Shown piece by piece: positions 44,415 through 53,716 of a stretch of 64,000 bases of DNA. Each line of letters starts with the position of its first letter. Positions within the stretch are counted from its first letter, which is position 1. Source of the DNA: an uncultured Bacilli bacterium (GTDB taxonomy: Bacteria > Bacillota_I > Bacilli_A > RF39 > UBA660); the NCBI GenBank assembly GCA_934149105.1, contig CAKPDP010000007.1:27561-91560 (forward strand). The letters run 5' to 3'. A program made the position numbers and the translations under genes. A model generated the notes under the pieces. The model was given only the letters and a program-made list of their open reading frames with translations. It made no database searches and was not told where the DNA came from.

Positions 44415-46372
44415 TATTTTACCTCCAAACTATCAATTCTACCTATAAGGTAATTTTGTAAACGTACGGCATCAGAAATATCAATTTTTCCATTAACAGC
44501 AATATCAGCAGAATATTTATCTAATAAACTAAGTTCATCAATTCTACCTACTAGATAATTCTGTAATTTTGTATCATCAGAAATATCAACTTTACCATCA
44601 TTATTCAAATCTCCTAAAACTGAAACTACATATTCCGTATCCTTATTACCAGACATAGATACGATTATTTTATCATTACTTTTTACTTTATCACTTTCAC
44701 CAACTATATTTCCATCTTTATCCTTAATACTTATCGAACCCGAAGTACTAATATATTTAATTACATCACTATACTTAGTACCAATTACTAATCCATATAT
44801 TATACTATTATCTGTATCTACTTTAACATTATCTGCATCAATCTTCAAATAATTATTAGAAATAATATATGTTGCTAATATTTTATTTTTATATTTAATC
44901 TTAACCTGATATCCATCTTTAATATCCTCACTAGTTATAACCTTACCAGATTGATCTGTAACCTCCATTGTTACTCCTCTTAATTTAAAACTATTTATAA
45001 AATCATCATAATTAACTTTTTCTCCAATACTAAAGATATCATCATTAAGAGTATAATCTGTACTAAAATTAAGTAATTTCGCTTTAAATATTACATTGTT
45101 AAGAGAATCACCTAATTTTATAGTATTATCTTTATAATCTTTCATAGCAATATCTTTTAAATTTAATTTAGCAATAATACTAGGACCATCTATATCCATT
45201 CCTGTATATATATATCCTTCTTCCTTATCATATATATAATTAGAATTCTTATCTAATTCAAAAGTATATTCTCTCTTAATAAGGATATCATATACCCTAT
45301 AAATAGTATTATTATCACTACTTACATCCGTATCTTCTTCTGTACCATCTTCTGTACTTGAAGTATCAGGATTATAACTAACTTTAAAGGTCAATCTATT
45401 ATAACCATATTTTAGATCCATATTAAAGTCTTCAATATTACTATTCATATCATCTATAACACTACCGTCAATCGATTTAACATTTATCTTTACATTAGAA
45501 ACAGTACTATCCACATATGCCGTATACTTAGTAATATCACTACTAATACTTTCATTCAAAGAAACTTCTTTATCTCCAGCCATAATCTTAATACTCTCAA
45601 GAGCAGTATTTCCAAACTTACTATTTCTAATCGTCACATTTTCACTAACATCAGTTAAACTAACAACATCACCATTATCTTTCGTTAATTTGATATTATT
45701 AATAGAAATCGTTGTATTCTTATCTACAATACAAGTAGTAGGAACTTCCTTACCAGCAATATATTTTCTAATGATTGTAACATCCTTACCATTCAAAGTA
45801 CCATCACAATTAACATCTCCTAATGTTTCATCATAATCTAAGTCATAACCACCAGCATATAATTTACGTACAATATCTACATCATTTTCATCGATAATAC
45901 CATCTTTATTAATATCTCCCAAATACTTATCACTACTATTTTCACTTGAAGAACTGCTTAAATTATCTGTAATCTTCAAATTTAAATATCCTATAGGTTC
46001 TTCATCCGAATTAGAATAAGGAAACTTATTTTCTAAACTAAATCCCTTGGCACTATTACTTCCATCATCCAAAAAATATTTATCGTTATAAGCAAAAGAT
46101 GCATAACTAACTAAACTATCATCTACTCCATATGTAGCTTCTAACTTTGTAAATTTCTCTTGTCCCAAATTACCAAATACTTTGCATTGAATAGTACTAC
46201 CTTTAGCAACATAAGTTGGACAAGATATACTTAACTTATAATTATCTGCATTGGTAGCAAAACTACTACTAGTATTAACACTACCAATTATAACAATATC
46301 CATAAATACAAAAGCTATTATCAATACTAACAATTTTATATTATTCCTTACAAAATTTTTTCTATTCCCCAT
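44414..46372 (-). CDS. Secreted protein with two dockerin modules
   Basis: 652 residues from the ATG at 46372, ten bases after AGGAGG; upstream in-frame starts lie in the promoter. A signal or anchor helix (about 12-32) is followed by a cohesin-like beta-sandwich (SCPTYVAKGSTIQCKVFGN). An internal dockerin at about 148-205 has two canonical calcium loops (DINKDGIIDEND and DVNCDGTLNGKD). A cadherin-like sandwich region follows. A C-terminal dockerin has a first loop DLNNDGKVDISD and a second, degenerate loop DIAVNGKIDISD. Dockerins bind cohesins; the next gene, coupled by TAATG, encodes a cohesin-like wall-anchored protein. The adjacency suggests the two bind each other. No catalytic domain is recognised. 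Confidence 0.83.
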   Translation of the reverse strand: MGNRKNFVRNNIKLLVLIIAFVFMDIVIIGSVNTSSSFATNADNYKLSISCPTYVAKGSTIQCKVFGNLGQEKFTKLEATYGVDDSLVSYASFAYNDKYFLDDGSNSAKGFSLENKFPYSNSDEEPIGYLNLKITDNLSSSSSENSSDKYLGDINKDGIIDENDVDIVRKLYAGGYDLDYDETLGDVNCDGTLNGKDVTIIRKYIAGKEVPTTCIVDKNTTISINNIKLTKDNGDVVSLTDVSENVTIRNSKFGNTALESIKIMAGDKEVSLNESISSDITKYTAYVDSTVSNVKINVKSIDGSVIDDMNSNIEDFNMDLKYGYNRLTFKVSYNPDTSSTEDGTEEDTDVSSDNNTIYRVYDILIKREYTFELDKNSNYIYDKEEGYIYTGMDIDGPSIIAKLNLKDIAMKDYKDNTIKLGDSLNNVIFKAKLLNFSTDYTLNDDIFSIGEKVNYDDFINSFKLRGVTMEVTDQSGKVITSEDIKDGYQVKIKYKNKILATYIISNNYLKIDADNVKVDTDNSIIYGLVIGTKYSDVIKYISTSGSISIKDKDGNIVGESDKVKSNDKIIVSMSGNKDTEYVVSVLGDLNNDGKVDISDDTKLQNYLVGRIDELSLLDKYSADIAVNGKIDISDAVRLQNYLIGRIDSLEVK

Positions 46373-46398
46373 CCTTCTATAGCCTCCTACTATACTCA

Positions 46399-46427
46399 AG
46401 TATAACAAATAATTAGTTTAAAGTAAA
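46399..46427 (-). promoter_or_regulatory. Promoter of dockerin/cohesin operon
   Basis: Minus strand TTTACT (46427-46422) and TATACT (46404-46399), spacer 17 bases; followed by AGGAGG and the ATG at 46372. Confidence 0.65.
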
Positions 46428-46485
46428 TAATTTCTATATTAAAAAAGAAACTAAAATTTGAAAGCCCATATAAAGTAGACATTAA

Positions 46486-46536
46486 TAAAAATCAAGGGTT
46501 TAAATGAACTCATTCCGTTCACCCTTGATTTTTTAT
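46486..46536 (-). terminator. Terminator of the ribosomal protein operon
   Basis: On the minus strand AAAATCAAGGG and CCCTTGATTTT form an 11-bp stem with an inner GAAC/GTTC pair in the loop, then a T run. It lies about 60 bases after the rplQ stop. Confidence 0.85.
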
Positions 46537-46597
46537 ATATACTTTTAATAATTTCTCCAAAATGGAGTTTACATCAATAAATCTGATTTTTCAATAA

Positions 46598-46939
46598 TTA
46601 AACTAATTCTAGAATAACCATTAAAGCAGCATCGCCTTTTCTCTCAGTAGTCTTAATTATTCTAGTATATCCACCATTTCTATCTTTATAACGTGGTGCT
46701 AATTCATTAAATACTTTACTAACACAAGCTTCATCATTATGTAAGAAAGCTAAAGCTAATCTTCTAGAACCCAATGAACCATTCTTTCCATAAGTAACCA
46801 TTTTATCAAAACATTTTCTTACTTCTTTAGCTCTAGTTTCAGTAGTAACTATTCTTTCATTTTGAATAAGTTGCTTTGTTAAAGTAGCTAACATACTTCT
46901 TCTATGTTTATTATCTCTTCCAAGTTTTCTATATGCCAT
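46598..46939 (-). CDS. rplQ: 50S ribosomal protein L17
   Basis: 113 residues, typical L17: MAYRKLGRDNKHRRSMLATL, TEKAKEVRK-like TTETRAKEVRKCFDKMV and the C-terminal ERKGDAALMVILELV. Last gene of the S10-spc-alpha operon, 14 bases after rpoA and before the operon terminator. L17 sits near the exit tunnel of the large subunit. Confidence 0.98.
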   Translation of the reverse strand: MAYRKLGRDNKHRRSMLATLTKQLIQNERIVTTETRAKEVRKCFDKMVTYGKNGSLGSRRLALAFLHNDEACVSKVFNELAPRYKDRNGGYTRIIKTTERKGDAALMVILELV

Positions 46940-46953
46940 TATAATCCTCCTAA

Positions 46954-47919
46954 CTAATCATCATTTCTAAAGTTTAATCCCATATTTTTAACTTTATCAA
47001 TAACTTCCTTCAATGATTTCTTACCTAAATTACGAATTTTCATCATTTCATTTTCGCTCTTATCAACTAAATCATGTAATGTTAAAATTCCTGCTCTCTT
47101 TAAACAATTATAAGCTCTAACAGACAAATCTAAATCATCAATAGAAGTCTCTAATATTTTAACATTAGGATCTTCTGCTTTTGAAGTCATTAATCCAGTT
47201 TCATCAGCTATCTCATTTAAGTTAGCTAAAATATTGAAGTGTTCTATTAATATTCTACTACCTAAAGCAATAGACTCTTCAGGAGTAATTGAACCATTTG
47301 TCCAAACTTCAAATATTAATTTATCATAATTGTTATTCTGACCAATACGTGCCGATTCTACTTCATAATTAATTCTTTCAATTGGTGAAAATAAACTATC
47401 AATAGCAATAGTATTAAGCTTAATCTTATCTCCTAATAAAGCCTTATTTTCTTCAGCTCTATTATAACCTCTACCAGTACCAATAGTCATTTCCATATTA
47501 ATACTTCCACCTTCAGCTAAAGTACAGATAACTTGATCTGGATTCAAAATTTCAATATCAGCATCCTTTTCAATATCTCCAGCTTTAACTTCTCCCTCAG
47601 TATTAGCAGAAAGTCTTAAAACTTTAGTATAATCAGTAGAATTATTCTTAATAACTACACTCTTTAAATTTAAAACTATTGCAGTTACATCTTCAATAAC
47701 ACCATCTATTTTTTGAAATTCATGAGCAACACCATCAATCTTCACACTAGTAATAGCATCTCCTGGTAAAGAAGATAGCATAACTCTTCTTAAAGCATTA
47801 CCTAAAGTAGTTCCAAATCCTCTTTCAAGAGGTTCGATTTCAAATTTTCCATAGTGGTCACTTTCAATATATTCTTTAACCTTATATTCTGGTTTTTCAA
47901 ACTTTAACAATTTAAACAC
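46954..47919 (-). CDS. rpoA: RNA polymerase alpha subunit
   Basis: 321 residues. The N-terminal domain (about 1-230) has EPLERGFGTTLGNALRRVML, the dimerisation and assembly region. After a linker, the C-terminal domain (about 250-315) has LDLSVRAYNCLKRAGI and NLGKKSLKEV, which binds UP elements and activators. Position after rpsK and before rplQ is the canonical alpha operon order. Confidence 0.99.
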   Translation of the reverse strand: MFKLLKFEKPEYKVKEYIESDHYGKFEIEPLERGFGTTLGNALRRVMLSSLPGDAITSVKIDGVAHEFQKIDGVIEDVTAIVLNLKSVVIKNNSTDYTKVLRLSANTEGEVKAGDIEKDADIEILNPDQVICTLAEGGSINMEMTIGTGRGYNRAEENKALLGDKIKLNTIAIDSLFSPIERINYEVESARIGQNNNYDKLIFEVWTNGSITPEESIALGSRILIEHFNILANLNEIADETGLMTSKAEDPNVKILETSIDDLDLSVRAYNCLKRAGILTLHDLVDKSENEMMKIRNLGKKSLKEVIDKVKNMGLNFRNDD

Positions 47920-47930
47920 TCCCTTTCTTA

Positions 47931-48320
47931 TTATCCACGACGTCTTTTAGGTGGACGACATCCATTGTGTGGAATAGGTGTATCATCTTCGATACTAGTT
48001 ACTTCTAAACCAGCAGTCTGTAATGATCTAATAGCCATTTCACGACCTGCTCCTAAACCTTTAACTACTACCTTAACAGATTTCATTCCCATTGAAGCAG
48101 CAGCTCTTCCTGCAGCCTCTGCACTCATACCAGCTGCAAATGGAGTTGATTTCTTACTACCCTTAATACCTTGAGTACCAGATGAAGCCCAACTAACTGT
48201 ATTTCCCTCTGGATCAGTGATAGTTACAATTGTATTATTAAATGTTGAGTGAATATGTACAACACCCACTGGAACATTCTTCTTATTTTTACGCTTTCTA
48301 GCATTATATGTCTTTCCCAT
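47931..48320 (-). CDS. rpsK: 30S ribosomal protein S11
   Basis: 129 residues with the S11 signatures GVVHIHSTFNNTIVTITDPEG, GGAGREMAIRSLQ-like GLGAGREMAIRSLQTAGL and the basic tail PHNGCRPPKRRRG. Between rpsM and rpoA as expected. Confidence 0.99.
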   Translation of the reverse strand: MGKTYNARKRKNKKNVPVGVVHIHSTFNNTIVTITDPEGNTVSWASSGTQGIKGSKKSTPFAAGMSAEAAGRAAASMGMKSVKVVVKGLGAGREMAIRSLQTAGLEVTSIEDDTPIPHNGCRPPKRRRG

Positions 48321-48335
48321 AAACTGACCTCCTCA

Positions 48336-48704
48336 TTAATTTTTCTTCTTATTAGCAACAACTTTACCTTTACCCTTACGAGTTCTAGCATTTCTACTAG
48401 TTCTTTGTCCTCTAACAGGTAAATTCTTTTTATGTCTAGTACCTTGATATGAACCAATTTCCATCTTAGTCTTAATATTCATATTAACTTCACGACGAAG
48501 TTCACCCTCAATTAAGTACTTATCTAATTCTAAACGAATCTTAGCTAATTCATCTTCAGATAAATCTTTAGCTTTCTTATTAGGATCTATCTTAGCATCT
48601 GCTAAAATAGTTTTAGCTAATTGTCTACCAATACCATAAATATAAGTTAAAGATATTTCTATTCTTTTATCATTTGGTATATCAATACCCTTAATACGTG
48701 CCAT
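48336..48704 (-). CDS. rpsM: 30S ribosomal protein S13
   Basis: 122 residues: ARIKGIDIPNDKRIEISLTY, IYGIGRQLAKTIL and the C-terminal GQRTSRNARTRKGKGKVV that contacts tRNA. Follows rpmJ by 17 bases. Confidence 0.99.
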   Translation of the reverse strand: MARIKGIDIPNDKRIEISLTYIYGIGRQLAKTILADAKIDPNKKAKDLSEDELAKIRLELDKYLIEGELRREVNMNIKTKMEIGSYQGTRHKKNLPVRGQRTSRNARTRKGKGKVVANKKKN

Positions 48705-48721
48705 ATACTTTCCTCCTCTTA

Positions 48722-48835
48722 TTAACCTTGTCTTTGTTTGTGTTTTGGATTTTCACAAATTACCATTATTTTACCATTACGTTTAATTATTTTACATTTA
48801 TCGCACATTTTTTTAACTGACGCTCTTACTTTCAT
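48722..48835 (-). CDS. rpmJ: 50S ribosomal protein L36
   Basis: 37 codons (MKVRASVKKMCDKCKIIKRN, then GKIMVICENPKHKQRQG). It is the zinc form: Cys11, Cys14, Cys27 and His32 make the ribbon. GAGGAATACTC-type site before the ATG. Between infA and rpsM, the standard position. Too short for most ORF cut-offs. Confidence 0.97.
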   Translation of the reverse strand: MKVRASVKKMCDKCKIIKRNGKIMVICENPKHKQRQG

Positions 48836-48846
48836 GAGTATTCCTC

Positions 48847-49065
48847 CTATTTCTTATTATAAATTATTCGCCCATGTGTTAAGTCATAAGGTGATAATTC
48901 TAAAACTACTGTATCACCTGGTAAAATACGTATATTATTTACGCGCATTTTACCAGAAACATGAGCTTCCACAATATGTCCACCATCAAGTTCTACCCTA
49001 AATTTCCCACCAGGAAGTATTTCTAATACTTTACCTTGAGCTTCAATAATGTCACTTTTACTCAT
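48847..49065 (-). CDS. infA: Translation initiation factor IF-1
   Basis: 72 residues from the ATG at 49065 (MSKSDIIEAQGKVLEILPGG), the usual IF-1 start and length. The AGGAG site lies in the end of map and the ATG overlaps the map stop by 8 bases. An S1/OB fold with GDTVVLELSPYDLTHGRI. Confidence 0.98.
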   Translation of the reverse strand: MSKSDIIEAQGKVLEILPGGKFRVELDGGHIVEAHVSGKMRVNNIRILPGDTVVLELSPYDLTHGRIIYNKK

Positions 49066-49819
49066 AAATATCATCTCCTGTTAGTATTCTATAACCATCT
49101 TTAGTAACTACTAAACTATGTTCAAAATGAGCCGATGGCTTATCATCACCTGTTATTATTGTCCAATCATCATCTAAGATAAACACTTCTGCTGTACCCA
49201 GATTTAACATTGGTTCAATAGCAATACACATACCTTCTTTTAAAATTATACCAGTATTTTTCTTACCATAATTAGGAACATCTGGATCTTCATGAACATT
49301 ACTACCAATTCCATGACCAACTAATTCTTTAACTACACCCAAATGATGAGCTTTAGCGTAAGATTCAATTGCATATCCAATATCACCTATTCTATTTCCC
49401 GGTTTAACTTGTTTTAAGCCTTCATACAATGCCTTCTCTGTATGTTCTAATAAATATTGTTTCTCCTTTGATATCTTTCCTACGCCATAACTCCAAGCAG
49501 AATCTCCATGATATCCCTTATAACAAGCTCCAATATCTATTCCTATTATATCTCCCTCTTTTAACTTTCTCTTCTTAGAAGGAATTCCATGTACAACTTC
49601 TTCATTAATTGAAGTACATATACTAGCAGGAAATCCTTCATAATTCAAGAAAGAAGGAGTAGCTCCTTGACTAATAATAAAGTCATAAGCTAATTTATCT
49701 AATTCTTTAGTTGTAATTCCAGGCTTAACATAAGGTTTTAAATATTGATGCGTCCTATAAACAATATTACCTGCTTTTCGCATAAGAGATATTTCATAAT
49801 CACTTTTAATACTTATCAT
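49058..49819 (-). CDS. map: Methionine aminopeptidase type I
   Basis: 253 residues. Metal ligands are present: IGIDIGACYKGYHGDSAW (two Asp), GHGIGSNVHEDPDVP (His), IAIEPML (Glu) and AHFEHSLVV (Glu). It removes the N-terminal Met from nascent chains. It starts one base after adk, and its stop is shared with infA. Confidence 0.97.
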   Translation of the reverse strand: MISIKSDYEISLMRKAGNIVYRTHQYLKPYVKPGITTKELDKLAYDFIISQGATPSFLNYEGFPASICTSINEEVVHGIPSKKRKLKEGDIIGIDIGACYKGYHGDSAWSYGVGKISKEKQYLLEHTEKALYEGLKQVKPGNRIGDIGYAIESYAKAHHLGVVKELVGHGIGSNVHEDPDVPNYGKKNTGIILKEGMCIAIEPMLNLGTAEVFILDDDWTIITGDDKPSAHFEHSLVVTKDGYRILTGDDIYE

Positions 49820-49820
49820 A

Positions 49821-50471
49821 TTATCTAATCATTATCTCCTTAATATCATTGAAAATATCTTCTGGAGTCATATCCTCCTCGATCTTAATCTTATCTAAAA
49901 CACCCTTATCTTGATAATAATCTATCAAATCAGCTGTCTTATTCATATAGGTATCAAATCTATCTAAGAAAGTCTTTTCATTATCATCATTTCTTACTTC
50001 TAATTTACTACCACACTTATCACAGATACCTTCAACTTTAGGCTTTACTGCTAGCAAATTATATGAAGCTCCACATTTAGGACATACAATCCTACTAGTC
50101 ATTCTCTTTAAAGCCAAATCTTTATCAATATCCATAAATATTACTTTCCCTAAATCTTTTGAAAGTTCTTTTAAAAGATTGTCATAAGCTTTAGCTTGAC
50201 TAACATTTCTAGGATATCCATCTAATATATACCCCTTAGCACAATCCTCATCCATAATTCTCTTTTTAATTAAATCCAAAATAAGTTCATCACTAACAAG
50301 TATACCATTATCTATCTTATTCTTAATTTCTTTACCTAATTCTGTACCTTTACTTACTTCTTCTCTAAGTAAATCGCCTGTAGATATATGAGGAATATTA
50401 TATTCCAAACTAACTAACTTAGATTGTGTCCCCTTACCTGCAGCAGGGGGAGCTATAAATATAACATTCAT
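49821..50471 (-). CDS. adk: Adenylate kinase
   Basis: 216 residues. The P-loop is APPAAGKGTQSKL (a Pro-Ala variant of the usual GXPGAGKGT). The lid carries a zinc site of four cysteines (VCPKCGASY and CDKCGSKL). Interconverts ATP + AMP with two ADP. Starts at TAATG overlapping the secY stop. Confidence 0.98.
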   Translation of the reverse strand: MNVIFIAPPAAGKGTQSKLVSLEYNIPHISTGDLLREEVSKGTELGKEIKNKIDNGILVSDELILDLIKKRIMDEDCAKGYILDGYPRNVSQAKAYDNLLKELSKDLGKVIFMDIDKDLALKRMTSRIVCPKCGASYNLLAVKPKVEGICDKCGSKLEVRNDDNEKTFLDRFDTYMNKTADLIDYYQDKGVLDKIKIEEDMTPEDIFNDIKEIMIR

Positions 50472-51733
50472 TATCTCATACCTCTATAATTTCTATTAAC
50501 TAAACTACTCTCTAATTGTTTATAAGTTTCTAGAGCAACACCAACTATAATAAGTAATCCTGTTCCTCCAATACTAACACTACTAGGAAGTCCTAAATCA
50601 ATAAAACTACTAAATACAATAGGAAGTCCTGCTATAACAGCAATAAATATTGATCCTATCAAAGTAATTCTTCCCAGTACCATCTTTACATATTTTTCAG
50701 TCTCTTTACCAGGTCTAATACCAGGTATATATCCCCCATTCCTTGCTAAATTTTTAGCCAATTCCTTAGGATTAACTTGTAAAAAAGTATAAAAGAAACT
50801 AAACAAGAATATTAATATAATATATAAAGCAAAACCTGTAGGAGTAGTATAATTTATATATTTTGTAACAAATACAGCAAAACCATTATTACTATCTAAT
50901 AATCCCGCTATAAATGATGGAATTGTAAATACTACTGATGCAAATATTACTGGCATAACATTAGCAGTATTTAACTTAAATGGAATATAATTTTGTTTCT
51001 TACCATAAGAACTACTAGTTTGATTAGAATACTGAATAGGTATTCTTCTTTCTGATTCTTGAATAAATATTATACCAACAATTAAAAGTATATACACTAA
51101 TATAAATAGAATAAATCCAACAATACCAACAAATAATGATGAAGTTCCATTTATAATTAAAGCCTTAAAAGTATCTATAAACATACCTGGAACTGTTGAA
51201 ATAATACCAGCCATGATAATAAGCGATAGCCCATTACCAATACCTTTCTCAGTCATTTGATCTCCAAGCCATAACAACAAAGCTGTTCCAGCCGTCAATA
51301 TAACTGACACTTTCAAATAATCAAAAGCACTACCATCTTTTACAAAAGCAAAAGCTAAAGCAAAACCTTGAATAAAGGCCAAGAATAAACCTAAATATCT
51401 ATTTATTTGATTAATCTTCTGTCTACCAGCTGCTCCTTGCTCTTTTAACTCTGTAAAATAAGGAATCATATCCATCTGTAATAAACTAGTAACAATCGAT
51501 GCTGAAATATAAGGCATAACACCTAAAGCAAAAATAGAAAATCTCTTTAATGCTCCACCAGCTATCGTATTATATAAATCCCATATACTTAAATCAGCCA
51601 CAGCACTTTCAGTGCCTGGTACAGGAATAGTAATTCCTATTGCAAATATTAGAAGTCCAAATAAGGTAAACCAAATTCTCTTTCTAATATCTTTATTCTT
51701 AGGACTTGCAAGAAGTTTAAGTGTTTTAAACAT
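50471..51733 (-). CDS. secY: Protein translocase subunit SecY
   Basis: 420 residues with ten membrane helices. Conserved parts are TIPVPGT, LGVMPYISASIVTSLLQ and NPKELAKNLARNGGYIPGIRPG with the C-terminal cytoplasmic loop. Forms the channel of the Sec translocon. Located after rplO and before adk as in Bacillota. Confidence 0.99.
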   Translation of the reverse strand: MFKTLKLLASPKNKDIRKRIWFTLFGLLIFAIGITIPVPGTESAVADLSIWDLYNTIAGGALKRFSIFALGVMPYISASIVTSLLQMDMIPYFTELKEQGAAGRQKINQINRYLGLFLAFIQGFALAFAFVKDGSAFDYLKVSVILTAGTALLLWLGDQMTEKGIGNGLSLIIMAGIISTVPGMFIDTFKALIINGTSSLFVGIVGFILFILVYILLIVGIIFIQESERRIPIQYSNQTSSSYGKKQNYIPFKLNTANVMPVIFASVVFTIPSFIAGLLDSNNGFAVFVTKYINYTTPTGFALYIILIFLFSFFYTFLQVNPKELAKNLARNGGYIPGIRPGKETEKYVKMVLGRITLIGSIFIAVIAGLPIVFSSFIDLGLPSSVSIGGTGLLIIVGVALETYKQLESSLVNRNYRGMR

Positions 51734-51734
51734 C

Positions 51735-52169
51735 TTAAATCACCTCTACAGTTCCACCAATTTTTTCAATTTTATTAACAGCTTCTTTAGAAAACTTATT
51801 AGCTTTAACTGTAAGTTTCTTTGAAAGTTCACCATTACCTAAAATTTTAATACCGTCTAATTCTTTAGTAACTAATCCAGATTCAATTAATAATTCTGGA
51901 GTTACAACTGTGTTTTCGTCAAATTTATTTAAATCGCTAACATTAACTGTAGCATATACTGTACGGAAATTATAATTGTTAAATCCTCTTTTTGATAATC
52001 TTCTGAATAATGGTAATTGTCCACCTTCAAATCCTACTCTAACTCCACCGCCAGATCTAGCATTTTGACCTTTTTGTCCTTTACCAGCAGTCTTACCATT
52101 ACCACTACCAGGTCCACGACCTATTCTTTTACGAACTTTAGTAGATTTTTCTAATTCATGTAACTTCAT
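51735..52169 (-). CDS. rplO: 50S ribosomal protein L15
   Basis: 144 residues: RKRIGRGPGSGNGKTAGKGQ, the Gly-rich loop, and GFEGGQLPLFRRLSKRGF. It starts directly on the stop of rpsE, leaving no room for rpmD (L30), which normally lies here. Confidence 0.99.
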   Translation of the reverse strand: MKLHELEKSTKVRKRIGRGPGSGNGKTAGKGQKGQNARSGGGVRVGFEGGQLPLFRRLSKRGFNNYNFRTVYATVNVSDLNKFDENTVVTPELLIESGLVTKELDGIKILGNGELSKKLTVKANKFSKEAVNKIEKIGGTVEVI

Positions 52170-52762
52170 TATCCTCTAATCTCCTCTACTGTTTTTCCTC
52201 TTAAAGCAGCTACATGTTCTGGACTCTTTTGAGCTTTTAAAGCATTTAAAGTAGCCCTAGCCATATTAATCTTTGTATTTGAACCTAAGCTCTTAGATAA
52301 TACATCTTTAACACCAGCAAGTTCTAATACATCTCTAACAGGACCTCCAGCTTTAACTCCAGTACCTTCAGTAGCAGGCTTTAACATAACTCTTACAGCT
52401 CCTTCTTTCATAATGATTTCATGAGCTATAGTACGATTATCAATTAAATCAATTTTAACAACATTCTTAGTTGCAGCTTGAGTTGCTTTCTTAACTGCAT
52501 CTGGCATTTCTTTAGCCTTACCAGTTCCTAAACCAACCATGCCTTTTCTATTTCCTACTACAACAGTAGCAGAAAAACGCATTTGACGTCCACCTTTTAC
52601 AACCTTAGTAACACGATTAATATCAATAACTTTTTCTTCTAGAGTCTTAACAGGTCTAGAGTTATTACGACGAAATTTACGATTATTATCTTTATTATTG
52701 TCTCTATTGTTATCTCTCTTGTTATTATATTTCTTTGGTTGTTCCTTAACGTTTTCGTTCAT
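52169..52762 (-). CDS. rpsE: 30S ribosomal protein S5
   Basis: 197 residues, longer than the usual ~165. An Asn/Asp/Arg/Lys-rich N-terminal extension of about 40 residues (NNKRDNNRDNNKDNNRKFRR) precedes the normal domain (EKVIDINRVTKVVKGGRQMR, GKAKEMPDAVKKA). S5 acts in decoding fidelity. It ends at the start of rplO. Confidence 0.98.
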   Translation of the reverse strand: MNENVKEQPKKYNNKRDNNRDNNKDNNRKFRRNNSRPVKTLEEKVIDINRVTKVVKGGRQMRFSATVVVGNRKGMVGLGTGKAKEMPDAVKKATQAATKNVVKIDLIDNRTIAHEIIMKEGAVRVMLKPATEGTGVKAGGPVRDVLELAGVKDVLSKSLGSNTKINMARATLNALKAQKSPEHVAALRGKTVEEIRG

Positions 52763-52775
52763 AGTTCCCTCCTTA

Positions 52776-53138
52776 TTAGAATTCTAATCCATTTTCACGT
52801 GCAGCTTCTGCTAAAGCTTGAACACGTCCATGATAAAGGTATCCTCCTCTATCAAATACAACTTTTGTAATATTAGCTTTTTTAGCCTTTTTAGCAATTT
52901 CAGCTCCAATGATTTTAGCAGCTTCAATATTTCCACCATTTTTAATATTTAAATCTTTATCTAAGGTAGAAGCACTTACTAAAGTTACTCCCTTTTCATC
53001 ATCGATAATTTGAGCTGAGATATTAGCGTTTGATCTAAATACAGAAAGTCTAGGTCTTAGAGCAGTACCAGATAAAGTTGCTCTAATTCTTTCATGTCTA
53101 GCTAAACGCATTTCATTTCTTGAAACTTTATTTATCAT
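52776..53138 (-). CDS. rplR: 50S ribosomal protein L18
   Basis: 120 residues: ARHERIRATLSGTALRPRLS, NISAQIIDDEKGVTLVSAST and DRGGYLYHGRVQALAEAARE. Binds 5S rRNA. Follows rplF in standard order. Confidence 0.99.
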   Translation of the reverse strand: MINKVSRNEMRLARHERIRATLSGTALRPRLSVFRSNANISAQIIDDEKGVTLVSASTLDKDLNIKNGGNIEAAKIIGAEIAKKAKKANITKVVFDRGGYLYHGRVQALAEAARENGLEF

Positions 53139-53158
53139 GAATCTATCTCCTTCACTTA

Positions 53159-53698
53159 TTATTTAGAAGCTTTTTTACCTTCTTTACGACGAACTTGCTC
53201 ACCTTTATAACGAATACCTTTTCCTTTATAAGGTTCAGGTTGTCTTACTTTTCTAATATTAGCAGCAAATTCTCCAACTAAACATTTATCGATACCAGAT
53301 ACTTCTATTTCTGTATTACTAATTTGTTTAACTTCAAGACCTTCTGGAATATCCATATTTACTAAATGAGAATAACCTGCATTAATAGTTAATACTCTAC
53401 CTTTAACAGTAAATTTATAACCAACACCAATGATCTCTAAACCTTTAGTATAACCTTCAGTTACACCAATAATCATATTCTCAATATTAGAATTAGTTGT
53501 ACCATGCATAGCATTAGTAAACTTATCTTCTTTCTTCTTTTCTACAGTTAAATTCTTATCTTCAACTTTAACTTCAATATTCTTAACTAAATCTAAAGAT
53601 AATTCTCCTTTAGGGCCCTTAACTGTAACCTTATTATCATTAACATCTATACTAACATTATCAGGAATTATTAATGTTCTTTTTCCTATACGACTCAT
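53159..53698 (-). CDS. rplF: 50S ribosomal protein L6
   Basis: 179 residues, two L6 repeats: SRIGKRTLIIPDNVSIDVND, then GYTKGLEIIGVGYKFTVKGR and the terminal PEPYKGKGIRYKGEQVRRKE. Standard spc-operon position. Confidence 0.99.
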   Translation of the reverse strand: MSRIGKRTLIIPDNVSIDVNDNKVTVKGPKGELSLDLVKNIEVKVEDKNLTVEKKKEDKFTNAMHGTTNSNIENMIIGVTEGYTKGLEIIGVGYKFTVKGRVLTINAGYSHLVNMDIPEGLEVKQISNTEIEVSGIDKCLVGEFAANIRKVRQPEPYKGKGIRYKGEQVRRKEGKKASK

Positions 53699-53716
53699 TC
53701 TTATTCCTCCTCTAGA

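Noticed and set aside
48224..48457. Overlapping 77-codon minus frame across the rpsM-rpsK junction
   Set aside because: It lies over two secure ribosomal protein genes in another frame and has no ribosome binding site.
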